Shown here: one piece after another, positions 6,745 through 14,351 of the stretch
Position numbering within the stretch: position 1 is the stretch's first letter
Layout: each line of letters begins with the position of its first letter
Origin: Alphaproteobacteria bacterium
Lineage (GTDB): Bacteria; Pseudomonadota; Alphaproteobacteria; Rhizobiales; Devosiaceae
Direction of reading: 5' to 3'
Assembly: GCA_018828145.1 (NCBI GenBank)
Contig: JAHJWO010000025.1
Span: 1-42,855 of the forward strand
Length of the DNA: 42,855 nucleotides
The notes under the pieces: model-generated
What the model was told of the DNA's origin: nothing
The model's database searches: none
Seen by the model: only the letters and a program-made list of their open reading frames with translations
Position numbers and translations under genes: made by a program

Positions 6745-8178
6745 ATGCCCATCCTTACCAACCGTCGATCGTTTCTCATGGCCGGAAGCGCTTTGCTTGC
6801 CGGGGCCTGTCTACCTGCTGCGACCCTTGCCGCGGCGCCAGTGCGAACGCTCGAGGTCGGCCGCCGCACCATCGAGGTCGCCGGCCGTTCCGCAAGCGTT
6901 TTCAGGGTCACGGGTGACGCAGGACGCAGCGGTCTGGTTCTGGATGCGGGCGAGCGGTTCCACGTCGAGCTGGTGAACAGTTTGGACGAGCCGACGACCG
7001 TCCACTGGCACGGGCAGGTGCCTCGTCCCGAGCTCGACGGCATTGCCGAGACTGGATATGTATCGCCGCTTTCTGCCGGCGAAGCCCGCATGTTCGACTT
7101 CGCTGCGCGGTCGGGCACCCACTGGATGCACTCGCATCACGAATTGCAGGAGCAATCGTTGTTGACCGCGCCGCTGATCGTTCGGTCGGCGGAAGATGCC
7201 GCGCTCGATCTCCAGGAAGTGGTGGTGTTGCTCAACGACTTCTCTTTCCGCTCTCCTCAGGAAATCCTTGAGGATCTGACTGGGGGTGGTGGCATGGATC
7301 ACGGGGCCATGCCTGACATGGATCACGGTGGGATGGACATGAATTCCATGGATTCGATGGCGTCCATAGGAAACATGGATCTGAACGACGTCGAATACGA
7401 CGCTTACCTGGCGAACGATCGGACGCTCGAGGATCCCGAGGTGGTCCGGACGGAGCGCGGCGGCCGTGTGCGGCTGCGCATCATCAACGGCGCCGCCTCA
7501 ACCGCCTTCTGGATCGATCTCGGCGGCCACATCGCGTCAGCTATCGCTGTCGATGGCAATCCCGTGACCCCGATGGCAGGAACGCGTTTCCCGCTCGCGC
7601 AGGCGCAGCGGCTTGATCTGGTCATAGACGTTCCGGCGGGGACGACAGTACCGGTATTCGCTCGGCGGGAAGGGGACACGAAACGTACGGGCATCATCCT
7701 GGCTGCTCCGGGGGCGAAGGTTGCCAAACTGGGCTCCAGCACGGCGAAGACAGAAGCTCCGCTCGACCTGTCATTCGAACAGACGCTCGTCGCAGCAACG
7801 CCTTTGTCGGCAAAGGCTGTGGATGCGCGACACTCTGTGATGTTGACGGGATCTATGTCCCCCTACGCCTGGACAATGGACGATCGTGCGTGGGGCAACC
7901 GGAATCCAGTGGAAGTTGCCGCCGGCCAGCGCGTGGAACTGGAACTGATGAACCACACCATGATGGCGCACCCCATGCATTTGCATGGCCATCATTTCCA
8001 GGTCGTCGGCATGAACGGCAAACGCCTCAACGGCGCCGTGCGAGACACCGTGCTGGTCCCGGCGATGGGAACGGTGGTCATTGCATTCGACGCCGACAAT
8101 CCGGGGCGGTGGCTGCACCATTGCCACAACCTCTACCACATGGCGACAGGAATGATGTCAGAACTGGTCTACGTCTGA
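6745..8178 (+). CDS. Multicopper oxidase with Met/His-rich insert (CopA/CueO-like)
   Basis: The protein has a Tat signal (NRRSFLMAGSALLAG) and cupredoxin domains with all four copper-ligand clusters: VHWHG (about residue 86), HWMHSHH (about 125), HPMHLHGHHF (about 408) and HHCHNLYHMATGM (about 457). A Met/His/Asp-rich segment (DHGAMPDMDHGGMDMNSMDSM) at about residues 190-215 resembles the substrate-copper-binding insert of CueO/CopA. It probably oxidises Cu(I) to Cu(II) in the periplasm. The start at 6745 is preferred because AGGAG precedes it and gives a normal-length Tat leader. An upstream ATG at 6658 would add 29 residues and overlap the cytochrome stop by ATGA. Confidence 0.92.
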   Translation: MPILTNRRSFLMAGSALLAGACLPAATLAAAPVRTLEVGRRTIEVAGRSASVFRVTGDAGRSGLVLDAGERFHVELVNSLDEPTTVHWHGQVPRPELDGIAETGYVSPLSAGEARMFDFAARSGTHWMHSHHELQEQSLLTAPLIVRSAEDAALDLQEVVVLLNDFSFRSPQEILEDLTGGGGMDHGAMPDMDHGGMDMNSMDSMASIGNMDLNDVEYDAYLANDRTLEDPEVVRTERGGRVRLRIINGAASTAFWIDLGGHIASAIAVDGNPVTPMAGTRFPLAQAQRLDLVIDVPAGTTVPVFARREGDTKRTGIILAAPGAKVAKLGSSTAKTEAPLDLSFEQTLVAATPLSAKAVDARHSVMLTGSMSPYAWTMDDRAWGNRNPVEVAAGQRVELELMNHTMMAHPMHLHGHHFQVVGMNGKRLNGAVRDTVLVPAMGTVVIAFDADNPGRWLHHCHNLYHMATGMMSELVYV

Positions 8179-8516
8179 TTTGCCGCCCGGGAGTCAGAAA
8201 CGGCAGCCGGTCCGCGTGACCGGCGTGCCTGAATTCGGGCGGCCGTCAATATGACAGTGGGCCAGAGCATCGTGTTGAACAGGTCCTTTATCGAACCCGA
8301 CACTTCAAGGTGCGAGAACCCATGGTGGAAGATGTCGATAGCCTCGTTTGCCAATTCGAAGCCGAGCACGGTCATCCATGGCCACCAGCTGCCGGGTCCG
8401 CGTCGAAAGGCCAGCAACGCGATCACGTAAAGACCAATACCGATGTGGATGTGCAAAGCATCCTTGCTGAGATGCAGAAACTCACTGAGGTCGGTCTTCA
8501 TAGCATTGAGCATCAC
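8169..8516 (-). CDS. Small conserved membrane protein, unknown function
   Basis: A 115-residue protein with hydrophobic segments at about residues 23-38 (IHIGIGLYVIALLAFR), 44-60 and 82-95. It contains the pattern ELANEAIDIFHHGF. The motif pair WWPW...E-NEA-D is reminiscent of small uncharacterised membrane proteins of Alphaproteobacteria, but no function is known to me. It converges on the multicopper oxidase, overlapping its last 10 bp. The start could also be the Met at residue 6 (MKTDLSEF). Confidence 0.6.
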   Translation of the reverse strand: MMLNAMKTDLSEFLHLSKDALHIHIGIGLYVIALLAFRRGPGSWWPWMTVLGFELANEAIDIFHHGFSHLEVSGSIKDLFNTMLWPTVILTAARIQARRSRGPAAVSDSRAANQT

Positions 8517-8576
8517 ATGCCTACCGTCACCCGGATAGCACGATGCTCGTTAGCAGGCGGTTATGGGAAACCGGAG

Positions 8577-8603
8577 GATTGGAGGCGCGATACGCCTCCA
8601 ATC
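8577..8603. terminator. Intrinsic-terminator-like hairpin
   Basis: A perfect 11-bp stem (GATTGGAGGCG paired with CGCCTCCAATC) with a 5-base loop lies 10 bp after the stop of the DUF305 gene at 8613. On the plus strand it is followed by GGTTTT, on the minus strand by a weaker pyrimidine tract. It sits just where transcription of the DUF305 gene should end. Confidence 0.6.
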
Positions 8604-8612
8604 GGTTTTGAC

Positions 8613-9077
8613 CTACTCGGCGGCGCCTTCGCCTTCGAGCCAGGCGACCATGTCGGCGATTTCCTTCTCCTGGGCGTCAATCACCATTTGAGCCATGTCT
8701 TTGGCCCACTGGTTGTCGCCGTGCTGAAGTTCAGCCTTGGCCATATTGATCGCGCCCTGATGGTGCGGAATCATGGCACAGACGAAGGCCACGTCGATAT
8801 CCTCGACCATCATGCCAGTCATCATCTGCTTGTTGGTCTCGTCCATGCCCGCCATGAGATCCATATGGGCCTGATCCATTTCTTGGCCCATGGTCATCGA
8901 CATGTCAGCGCCCATAACACCGGCCGACAGACAAATCTCGGGAAGCGGAGCTGACATGGCGCTGTCGCTACCCATGGCGGACATATCGTGGCCGGGCATG
9001 GCATCCTGCGCAAAGGACGGAAGAGCCGAAGCGGCTAGGGCGGCGGTGGCAAGAAGGGTGGTTTTGAAGTGGTTCAT
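8613..9077 (-). CDS. Periplasmic DUF305 protein, Met-rich
   Basis: A 154-residue protein with a classical signal peptide (MNHFKTTLLATAALAASALPSFA) followed by a Met/His/Asp-rich segment (MPGHDMSAMGSDSAMS). The DUF305 domain carries two HxxxM-like stretches, DQAHMDLMAGMDETNKQMM and AMIPHHQGAINMAKAEL. The conserved His-His and Met clusters suggest Cu(I) binding in the periplasm, though the biochemical role of DUF305 is not settled. AGGAAAT upstream supports the start at 9077. A hairpin follows the stop. It is a soluble paralogue of the membrane-anchored DUF305 protein at 1525. Confidence 0.9.
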   Translation of the reverse strand: MNHFKTTLLATAALAASALPSFAQDAMPGHDMSAMGSDSAMSAPLPEICLSAGVMGADMSMTMGQEMDQAHMDLMAGMDETNKQMMTGMMVEDIDVAFVCAMIPHHQGAINMAKAELQHGDNQWAKDMAQMVIDAQEKEIADMVAWLEGEGAAE

Positions 9078-9105
9078 TTTCTGATTTCCTAGAGTTGAAG
9101 AAGAT

Positions 9106-9477
9106 TCAAACTTTAGGGAATATCTTTGGCGGTCGATCGATGCGGCTACGCATTTTTAAGGGCCATGGAGTCGCCAATTGTGCAAAACGGGCTGTGTTGG
9201 ACAGTTCCTGCAATAGGTCGGCAGGGTCTACAGGCATGCCAGACAGACAAAGGCCTATGCCGCAACACACCGGCATTGAGTGATCGGTAGGTGTGCAATC
9301 GGCAAAGCACGCGTGGTCACCGTGGTGGCTCGTCGAGGCGACCTGGTGACGGTCCAATTCGGAACCTTGGGCCATCGCACCGTGATGCAACGTCATGCTC
9401 GCCACAACAGCGACCATGACCGCGAAAACCAGCCGTATTCTGGTTCCAAATTTGGCGCTGACTCTGCCGGTTGTCAT
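9106..9477 (-). CDS. Small secreted His/Cys-rich protein, unknown
   Basis: Starting from the ATG at 9477 the product is 123 residues, with a signal segment RIRLVFAVMVAVVASMTLHHGAMA. A region rich in His and Cys follows (HHGDHACFADCTPTDHSMPVCCGIGLC). The spacing of the five cysteines and several histidines looks like a metal-binding site, perhaps for copper. A GTG start at 9525 would add 16 residues, without a good ribosome site. The gene ends 28 bp before the DUF305 start and may be cotranscribed with it. No named family was recognised. Confidence 0.55.
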   Translation of the reverse strand: MTTGRVSAKFGTRIRLVFAVMVAVVASMTLHHGAMAQGSELDRHQVASTSHHGDHACFADCTPTDHSMPVCCGIGLCLSGMPVDPADLLQELSNTARFAQLATPWPLKMRSRIDRPPKIFPKV

Positions 9478-9532
9478 GAGACCCGAACGCCACCCTGCTG
9501 ATTGAAGTTCCGCGAAAATCCCCACATGACGA

Positions 9533-10426
9533 TCACAGTGCGTTCAAGTCGAGCAGGTAGGTCGCCATATCCTCGAGATGGTCGGTCAGGAGGAATTTCG
9601 TGCTGCCATGCACGACCTCGGCCATCGAGCCGCCGAACACATCACCATTGGGCGTGACGCCGGTCCGGAGGGACTGGACAAGCGAGGGCAGAGTATACCC
9701 CCGGGCCGTCAACGCCTGGGCAGCTATCGAGGGTGACGTTCCGCCATCCTGCATGGCAGGATCTCCAGTCAATTCTTGAGACTGAGGTAGCCCGCCAATG
9801 ATATTTCGCGGTGCATGGCATGCGGCGCAATGGGCTGGCCCCCATACGAGATATCTTCCCCTATTCCACGAAGCCGATCTTGACGCGTCAGGACGGTACT
9901 CGACCGGGCGTTCGAAAAAGGTCCGCCACAGGCGGATACCGCTTCGGATATTGAATGGGAACCCTACCTGGTGGTCAGTTGCGTCCTGAGGCACGGCCGG
10001 CGTTTGCCGGATCGCGGACCAAAGATCGGCAACGTCGCGGTCGGTCAGGCTGGCATAGAACTCGTATGGAAACGCTGGATAATAGGGATCTCCCTCAGGC
10101 GAAATGCCCTGCCTGACCGCTCTTTCGAACTGAGCGAATGTCCAATCCCCAATACCTGTTTCCGGATCGGGCGTTATGTTTGGCGCATAGAACGATCCGA
10201 ACCGAGAGACCAAAGCAGCACCGCCCGAAAGCGGCGCTGCTTCGGGAGCCGTGTGGCACGTGATGCATCCCGAGAGACGTGCCAGATAGGCACCTCTTTT
10301 GGGATCGCCCACGGTCTCGGCCACGCTAGACGGTGCGGGCAGTGGCCAGTTTTCGATAACGATAAACCCTGTCGCCGTTAGCGTTAAGACCGCTATCAAA
10401 CCAATAGCAATCCGGTTCATTTTCAT
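9533..10426 (-). CDS. Membrane-anchored diheme cytochrome c
   Basis: The 297-residue protein has an N-terminal hydrophobic anchor (NRIAIGLIAVLTLTATGFIVI) and two heme c sites, CITCH near residue 55 and CAACH near residue 190. Each lies in a cytochrome c fold (GDPKRGAYLARLSGC, then NRGRYLVWGPAHC). This is the architecture of diheme c subunits of alcohol/aldehyde dehydrogenases and similar electron carriers. Motifs such as FYAPNITPDPETGIGDWTFAQF are typical. It starts inside the ATGA overlap with the upstream cytochrome c' gene, so the two are translationally coupled. Confidence 0.88.
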   Translation of the reverse strand: MKMNRIAIGLIAVLTLTATGFIVIENWPLPAPSSVAETVGDPKRGAYLARLSGCITCHTAPEAAPLSGGAALVSRFGSFYAPNITPDPETGIGDWTFAQFERAVRQGISPEGDPYYPAFPYEFYASLTDRDVADLWSAIRQTPAVPQDATDHQVGFPFNIRSGIRLWRTFFERPVEYRPDASRSASWNRGRYLVWGPAHCAACHAPRNIIGGLPQSQELTGDPAMQDGGTSPSIAAQALTARGYTLPSLVQSLRTGVTPNGDVFGGSMAEVVHGSTKFLLTDHLEDMATYLLDLNAL

Positions 10427-11040
10427 TGCCGGAAGGCAGCGTGGCACGCCGCGCAGGTGTTGGTGATGTCTGCGTAGATAGCGGCGACCGTCCGCACCGC
10501 AACTGTTGTCTCGATCGATGCTGTCGGGACCGGATCGATCTCAATGACTTGGGGGGTGGTTATGCCCATGAGCACAGCAAAATCCATCCTGTCCCATTCC
10601 GACAAGGCCGGTTCGGCAGAAACCGGAACGACATCGGCGTTCACCAAAGGGGGAAGCGCGGCGACCACTGACGCGTTGTCTAGTTCGCGTCCGAGCTCGC
10701 CGAGTCGATTGGAATATGCCGCAAACTCTTCCCAGCGTTCCCAGATTGCGGGCTTGGCCTCGGAGGGGCCCTCGATACTGCCTTCGGGGAAAAGGTCGGT
10801 CATAGCCGCGCCTGCATGCATTTCGATCATTGCAGCGGCTTCTCGGACTTTGCCGACGTCACCGGGGCCGGGATCATCGGCTATCGGCGCCAAGACCTTA
10901 ACCTGTTCGCCGAGCATCATCATGCCCATCATGCGCTCGCCTACGATGCCAGTGGCACCGCCGTGACCAAACGCGGCCATTGCGCTTAGGAGCAGCACCC
11001 CGCAGGCCAACGGCCACGGGTAGGAAATATTCTGTGTCAT
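10423..11040 (-). CDS. Cytochrome c'-like protein
   Basis: A 205-residue protein with a signal peptide (to about AAFGHGG) and a four-helix-bundle-like sequence. A single heme site, TCAACHAAFRQ, lies at the extreme C-terminus, the diagnostic place for cytochrome c'. The N-terminal mature region is Met-rich (GERMMGMMMLGEQV). Cytochromes c' bind NO or other small gases and sit in the periplasm. AGGACG upstream supports the start at 11040. It is followed, with a 4-bp overlap, by the diheme cytochrome. Confidence 0.85.
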   Translation of the reverse strand: MTQNISYPWPLACGVLLLSAMAAFGHGGATGIVGERMMGMMMLGEQVKVLAPIADDPGPGDVGKVREAAAMIEMHAGAAMTDLFPEGSIEGPSEAKPAIWERWEEFAAYSNRLGELGRELDNASVVAALPPLVNADVVPVSAEPALSEWDRMDFAVLMGITTPQVIEIDPVPTASIETTVAVRTVAAIYADITNTCAACHAAFRQ

Positions 11041-11094
11041 GTTTCGTCGTCCTGGTTGCCGAATGCCGCAGCTGTGGCGGCCACTTGAGCAAGG

Positions 11095-11421
11095 TCAGCC
11101 GCGAGGAGGACGAAGGCTTTCAGATATGGAAGTGGAGAGGGCGGGGCCCACGTGGGGATAGAAATCGACTGCGGTTACTCGCAGGGCGCGGTCGACGCAT
11201 AGCACTTCTGGCCCCAGGATCGAGGCGCCGCAATGCATGGCCGGCTCGATTGGCGAAGGGCCGCTGTCCTGCAGATCGACATGGTCCGGTGCTGATGCGA
11301 CTTCTGATGCGCCGGTGTGCCTATGGTCATGACCAACGCTTTCCGCGTGCACTGAAATTGCTCCCAGAAGAAGCACGGCTACCAGCGCAATACCATTTAA
11401 GACGGTGCGAAACAGCTTCAA
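11095..11421 (-). CDS. Small secreted protein, copper-locus type, unknown function
   Basis: The frame begins at 11493, but the first 24 codons are poor. A TTG at 11421 is preceded by GGAGAGAA at ideal spacing and gives a proper signal peptide (LKLFRTVLNGIALVAVLLLGAISVHAES). The mature part has a His-rich start (GHDHRHTGAS), two Cys (MHCGASILGPEVLC) and the tail SISESLRPPRG. The PPR-type tail echoes the protein at 2221. It is the first gene of a minus-strand group with the cytochrome c' and diheme c genes. Function unknown; periplasmic metal binding is inferred. Confidence 0.6.
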   Translation of the reverse strand: MKLFRTVLNGIALVAVLLLGAISVHAESVGHDHRHTGASEVASAPDHVDLQDSGPSPIEPAMHCGASILGPEVLCVDRALRVTAVDFYPHVGPALSTSISESLRPPRG

Positions 11422-11520
11422 GCGCGATTCTCTCCGGGGCCACACCCTTTGATCTGACGAATGTGACGAGGCAAAGGCAGGCCGACGCATCAACTCGCTA
11501 AGGGAAGCCTAATCCGACAT

Positions 11521-11537
11521 GGTAAACTGAGGGTAAA
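11521..11537 (-). promoter_or_regulatory. Candidate response-regulator site (direct repeat)
   Basis: On the minus strand TTTACC occurs twice with an 11-bp period, about 100 bp upstream of the preferred start of the small secreted protein. One-turn direct repeats are typical of OmpR-family regulators such as CopR. No copR gene is in the window, so this is only a suggestion. Confidence 0.25.
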
Positions 11538-11589
11538 GTAGGTGTGCTCACCTCTGACGACCACCCGCTTCGGGGACTCTCAGATGTCA

Positions 11590-12119
11590 ACCTCCAGGCG
11601 CATAGCCCGTGTGGGAAATCCTGGCGGAACGAAGTCTTAGCGAATTGCTGATCACGCTCACCGGCGACAGTGTTAGCCCGAAGAGCGGATACAACACCCC
11701 AGCTGCGACCTGTACGCCCCGCGGCGTTGTAGACGTAGACCAGGAACAGATTTTGCCTGATATTGCCCCTGGTGGCTCGTGACAGTTTTCTCGCCTTGGA
11801 AAGAGACGCTGCCCAGCGCTAGCAGCCACCTTGCGTCGCCTGCGCTAACGTCCGAGCCTTGGATGGATTCGCATCTGTCATCTGTATGGAACGGCCGAGG
11901 TGGGGGCCGGCAGCGGACTGGCAGATTTTGGCATTCCTGCGGGGATACCTGCAGCCGCTTAGGGCTTTCTTCTCGCCTCTTCAAGCCGACGCAATCAGTA
12001 CAGGTTAGTTTGGTTCGGCTCAGCGCCCGCTTACCCATGCTCGCTGGCTGATTCTCCGCATGATTTGGTGCAGGAACCTGGGCGGCCATCGCCCAGAGGG
12101 CCAAGCATAAACCTATCAC
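11590..12119 (-). pseudogene. Possible decayed secreted-protein gene
   Basis: A minus-strand frame starting at 12119 opens with a signal-like sequence (IGLCLALWAMAAQVPAPNHA) and runs to 11673. Near 11770 it becomes implausible, while an adjacent frame gives protein-like sequence (NIRQNLFLVYVYNAAGRTG, then SWGVVSALRANTVAGERDQQ). This suggests a gene for an exported protein with a frameshift at about 11765. No family was recognised, and the block could also be non-coding. Confidence 0.3.
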
Positions 12120-12222
12120 TGTTGGTCGATGCTAACCCCGCTCATACTTAAGACCACGAGCCAGCCTTGAGAAAGATCGGCAATGGGGTAGTGCGTTCGG
12201 GCCGCATGCCGGCGTCCTGTTG

Positions 12223-12511
12223 TCAATCAGGGCCTGTCAGTACCACCTTGATGCTCTGGGAGCGATCGAGGGCGAGGCGGAGGGCCTCAGGTGCCTGGTT
12301 CAACAGTAGTTGCGCGGTCACCAGGCGCAGGACGTCCACCTTTTTCGAAGCAATGAGTTCGACGGCTCTGTGGTATTCTTGGCTGAAGCGAAAGGCGCCG
12401 CGAACGGTAATTTCCCGAGCCATTATCGTATTGAAAGCCACCGGCAGCTCGCCGGCGGGCAGATTGCCCACCTGCACAAGCGTGCCGCCGCGCCGCACGG
12501 TAGTCAGCGCT
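12223..12511 (-). pseudogene. 3' fragment of a zinc-type alcohol/polyol dehydrogenase
   Basis: About 95 codons remain: ALTTVRRGGTLVQVGNLP, then the C-terminal catalytic-domain segment EITVRGAFRFSQEYHRAVEL and a normal stop at 12223. This matches the end of medium-chain dehydrogenases such as L-idonate 5-dehydrogenase (Rossmann strand, glycine turn, then the last helices). The homology stops exactly at the transposon end at 12512. The missing N-terminal two-thirds does not appear beyond the other transposon end, so the gene is truncated rather than simply interrupted. Confidence 0.75.
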
Positions 12512-12541
12512 TGTCGCTTGGCAGTTAATTGTAAGAATGCG
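12512..12541 (+). repeat. Transposon terminal inverted repeat, left
   Basis: Begins TGTCGCTT, then CA, TTAATT and GAAT at fixed offsets. It matches the right end in about 22-23 of 30 positions. Confidence 0.75.
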
Positions 12542-12559
12542 CCGGTTAGGCACTGATCT

Positions 12560-12609
12560 GGCATTAAATCGTGAGAATGGTGGATGCTGGACTCTCAAAT
12601 TAACTGCAT
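12560..12609. repeat. Left subterminal transposase-binding repeats
   Basis: Two further copies of the end motif. GGCATTAAATCGTGAGAAT lies at about 12560-12578 in the same orientation as the terminal repeat. CTCTCAAATTAACTGC lies at 12592-12607 in the opposite orientation. The latter contains the stop codon of tniQ. Confidence 0.55.
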
Positions 12610-13461
12610 CTGTGAACAAGCTTTCGGCCTGCGCACTTGGGCGATCAGGCCTTCTACGGCGTCTGTGTATCGGACCTTATTGTCCCCCATCATGTGACCA
12701 CGCAGCATCTGCAGCATTTCCGGTCCGGCATGCTCTACCATGGCAACGCCTGCTAGAAGAGCTGGACGCAGATGAAGTGGCAGGATCGGCTTGGCGGGTG
12801 TGGGTAGATTCTCCTCTTGATCGGCAACCACATGGTCGAGATCGGGGATGATGGCACCAAGCACGCGGAACCGCCAAAGGTCGAACTCGCGGGGTATGGG
12901 TCTCGGAATCCGTCGCATCAGCAGAAGTCGAGCAATGTCGGTCGGCGATGTCCATGTGCTGATGCCACGTTCGGCTTCATCGTCGAGCAGTTTTTCGCCA
13001 CGAGCGGCTGCAGCGCGATACGGCTGGAAAGGGGAGGGGAGTTTGCGTGGGCCCGAATCACTGAGTTGCTCTCCACACAACGGGCATGTGATGCGCCAAC
13101 CCAGCAGTTGGCTTCGCAAGACTGGCGCCGGTTCAGCGCCACCTGGGCTACAGCTCGGGCAAAACTGCGTTGGCCGCGTTGCAATGAGCCGACGCGATGT
13201 TTGCGCGACATTTGCGAAGGTCATTCGATGTACCGCTGGCAGCTCGGTGCCAAAGATGTTGGCCAAGAGGGCTTCCTGATCACTGCTCAGATGAAGATCG
13301 GCCGCTCGCAATGAGGGGGCTTCCGGCAAGCAATGCCGCAGCATAACCAGCGGTGGAACTGCGTAAAATGCGGCGTGTCGGCCGATCCAGGACGATAGAA
13401 GTTCATCCGAATGGGGCGGCAACCGCACTGGCAATCGGCGCGCCGGCGTGTTCTCCGTCAT
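12595..13461 (-). CDS. tniQ: TniQ-family transposition protein
   Basis: The 288-residue protein begins LPVRLPPHSDELLSSWIGRHA, the standard TniQ N-terminal motif, and has two CxxC pairs (FCPSC at about 101-104; CPLCGEQ at about 126-129) forming the zinc site. TniQ proteins help choose targets or assemble the transpososome. The start overlaps the end of tniB by 4 bp. The stop codon lies within a subterminal repeat of the transposon, so the coding sequence runs right up to the element's end region. Confidence 0.92.
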   Translation of the reverse strand: MTENTPARRLPVRLPPHSDELLSSWIGRHAAFYAVPPLVMLRHCLPEAPSLRAADLHLSSDQEALLANIFGTELPAVHRMTFANVAQTSRRLIATRPTQFCPSCSPGGAEPAPVLRSQLLGWRITCPLCGEQLSDSGPRKLPSPFQPYRAAAARGEKLLDDEAERGISTWTSPTDIARLLLMRRIPRPIPREFDLWRFRVLGAIIPDLDHVVADQEENLPTPAKPILPLHLRPALLAGVAMVEHAGPEMLQMLRGHMMGDNKVRYTDAVEGLIAQVRRPKACSQMQLI

Positions 13462-14345
13462 GCGAATGCCGCCTCGGCATCGAACTCAGGTTCCCAGTTT
13501 TCGACAGCTTCGTCAGTGATATGCTCGCGGCCACTCTCGACGGCCTCAATGGCGAGGCTATTGATCATGTGGAAGATGTTGGCGGTGATGCCCTCGGTGA
13601 TCTGCAGAATCCGCCGCAGCGATTTCGGCGTCAGCACGGAGGGTCTGCGCAGCGGCGTATTGCGCAGAATCGATACCATCAGGGTCTCGAACTGCTCGTT
13701 GGCAGCCCACCTGTTCAAGGTGAACTGCTCGAAACGCCGGGCAAGTTGGACGTCGCCGCCGATGGCCTCACGCGCTTCATTGACACCGAAGCAGACGAGC
13801 GAGATCTGGAGACGGTTGCTGAGGAACCGCAAGGTGTTGAGGACAATGCGTTGCTCACGATAGGATCCGGCGAGGATGTTGTGTACCTCGTCGATGACCA
13901 GCACCTGCACACCGATGGCTTCCATGATGCGAAGAGCGGCCTGTTCCATCTGCGCGATGTCGGCGCGCGGCCGTTGGGGTGCACCGAGTAGAGTGAGGAG
14001 TTCGGCGTAGAAGCGCCGCTCGCCGGGCCTGCTGATCATTTCCATGGCAAGTACCGGCGTCTTCAAGGTGCCAGTCACCGCGTTGAAGCTTGGTGGATGC
14101 TTGTCACGGAACCGCTTCATGATCATGGTCTTACCCATGCCGCTGTCACCGTAGATCGCGACCGAGGGCATACGCGTGCCTCGCGGGTGATCGAGGAGCG
14201 CGCTCAGCCGGTCGAGCGCCTGTTTGGCGCGAGGGTAGAGCACCCAGCGTCGTGATCGTATGGCACGAATCCGCCGCTCGTCGGTTTCAGTAAGCAGCGC
14301 CGTGGCGCCGGTAGTCAGGTGCGCAACTTCATCGTTCATGTTCAC
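13458..14345 (-). CDS. tniB: Transposition AAA+ ATPase TniB
   Basis: The 295-residue protein has a Walker A GDSGMGKT (about residues 66-73), Walker B VLVIDE (about 148-153) followed by VHN, and a sensor-like stretch LVCFGVNEAREAI. This is the TniB/TnsC-type ATPase that regulates the transposase and target selection. It lies 6 bp after tniA and overlaps tniQ by 4 bp, forming one operon. Confidence 0.95.
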   Translation of the reverse strand: MNMNDEVAHLTTGATALLTETDERRIRAIRSRRWVLYPRAKQALDRLSALLDHPRGTRMPSVAIYGDSGMGKTMIMKRFRDKHPPSFNAVTGTLKTPVLAMEMISRPGERRFYAELLTLLGAPQRPRADIAQMEQAALRIMEAIGVQVLVIDEVHNILAGSYREQRIVLNTLRFLSNRLQISLVCFGVNEAREAIGGDVQLARRFEQFTLNRWAANEQFETLMVSILRNTPLRRPSVLTPKSLRRILQITEGITANIFHMINSLAIEAVESGREHITDEAVENWEPEFDAEAAFA

Positions 14346-14351
14346 TCCAGC

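Noticed and set aside
8310..8954. 214-codon plus-strand frame rich in His
   Set aside because: Antisense of the membrane protein and DUF305 genes; the His content comes from reverse-complemented Met codons.
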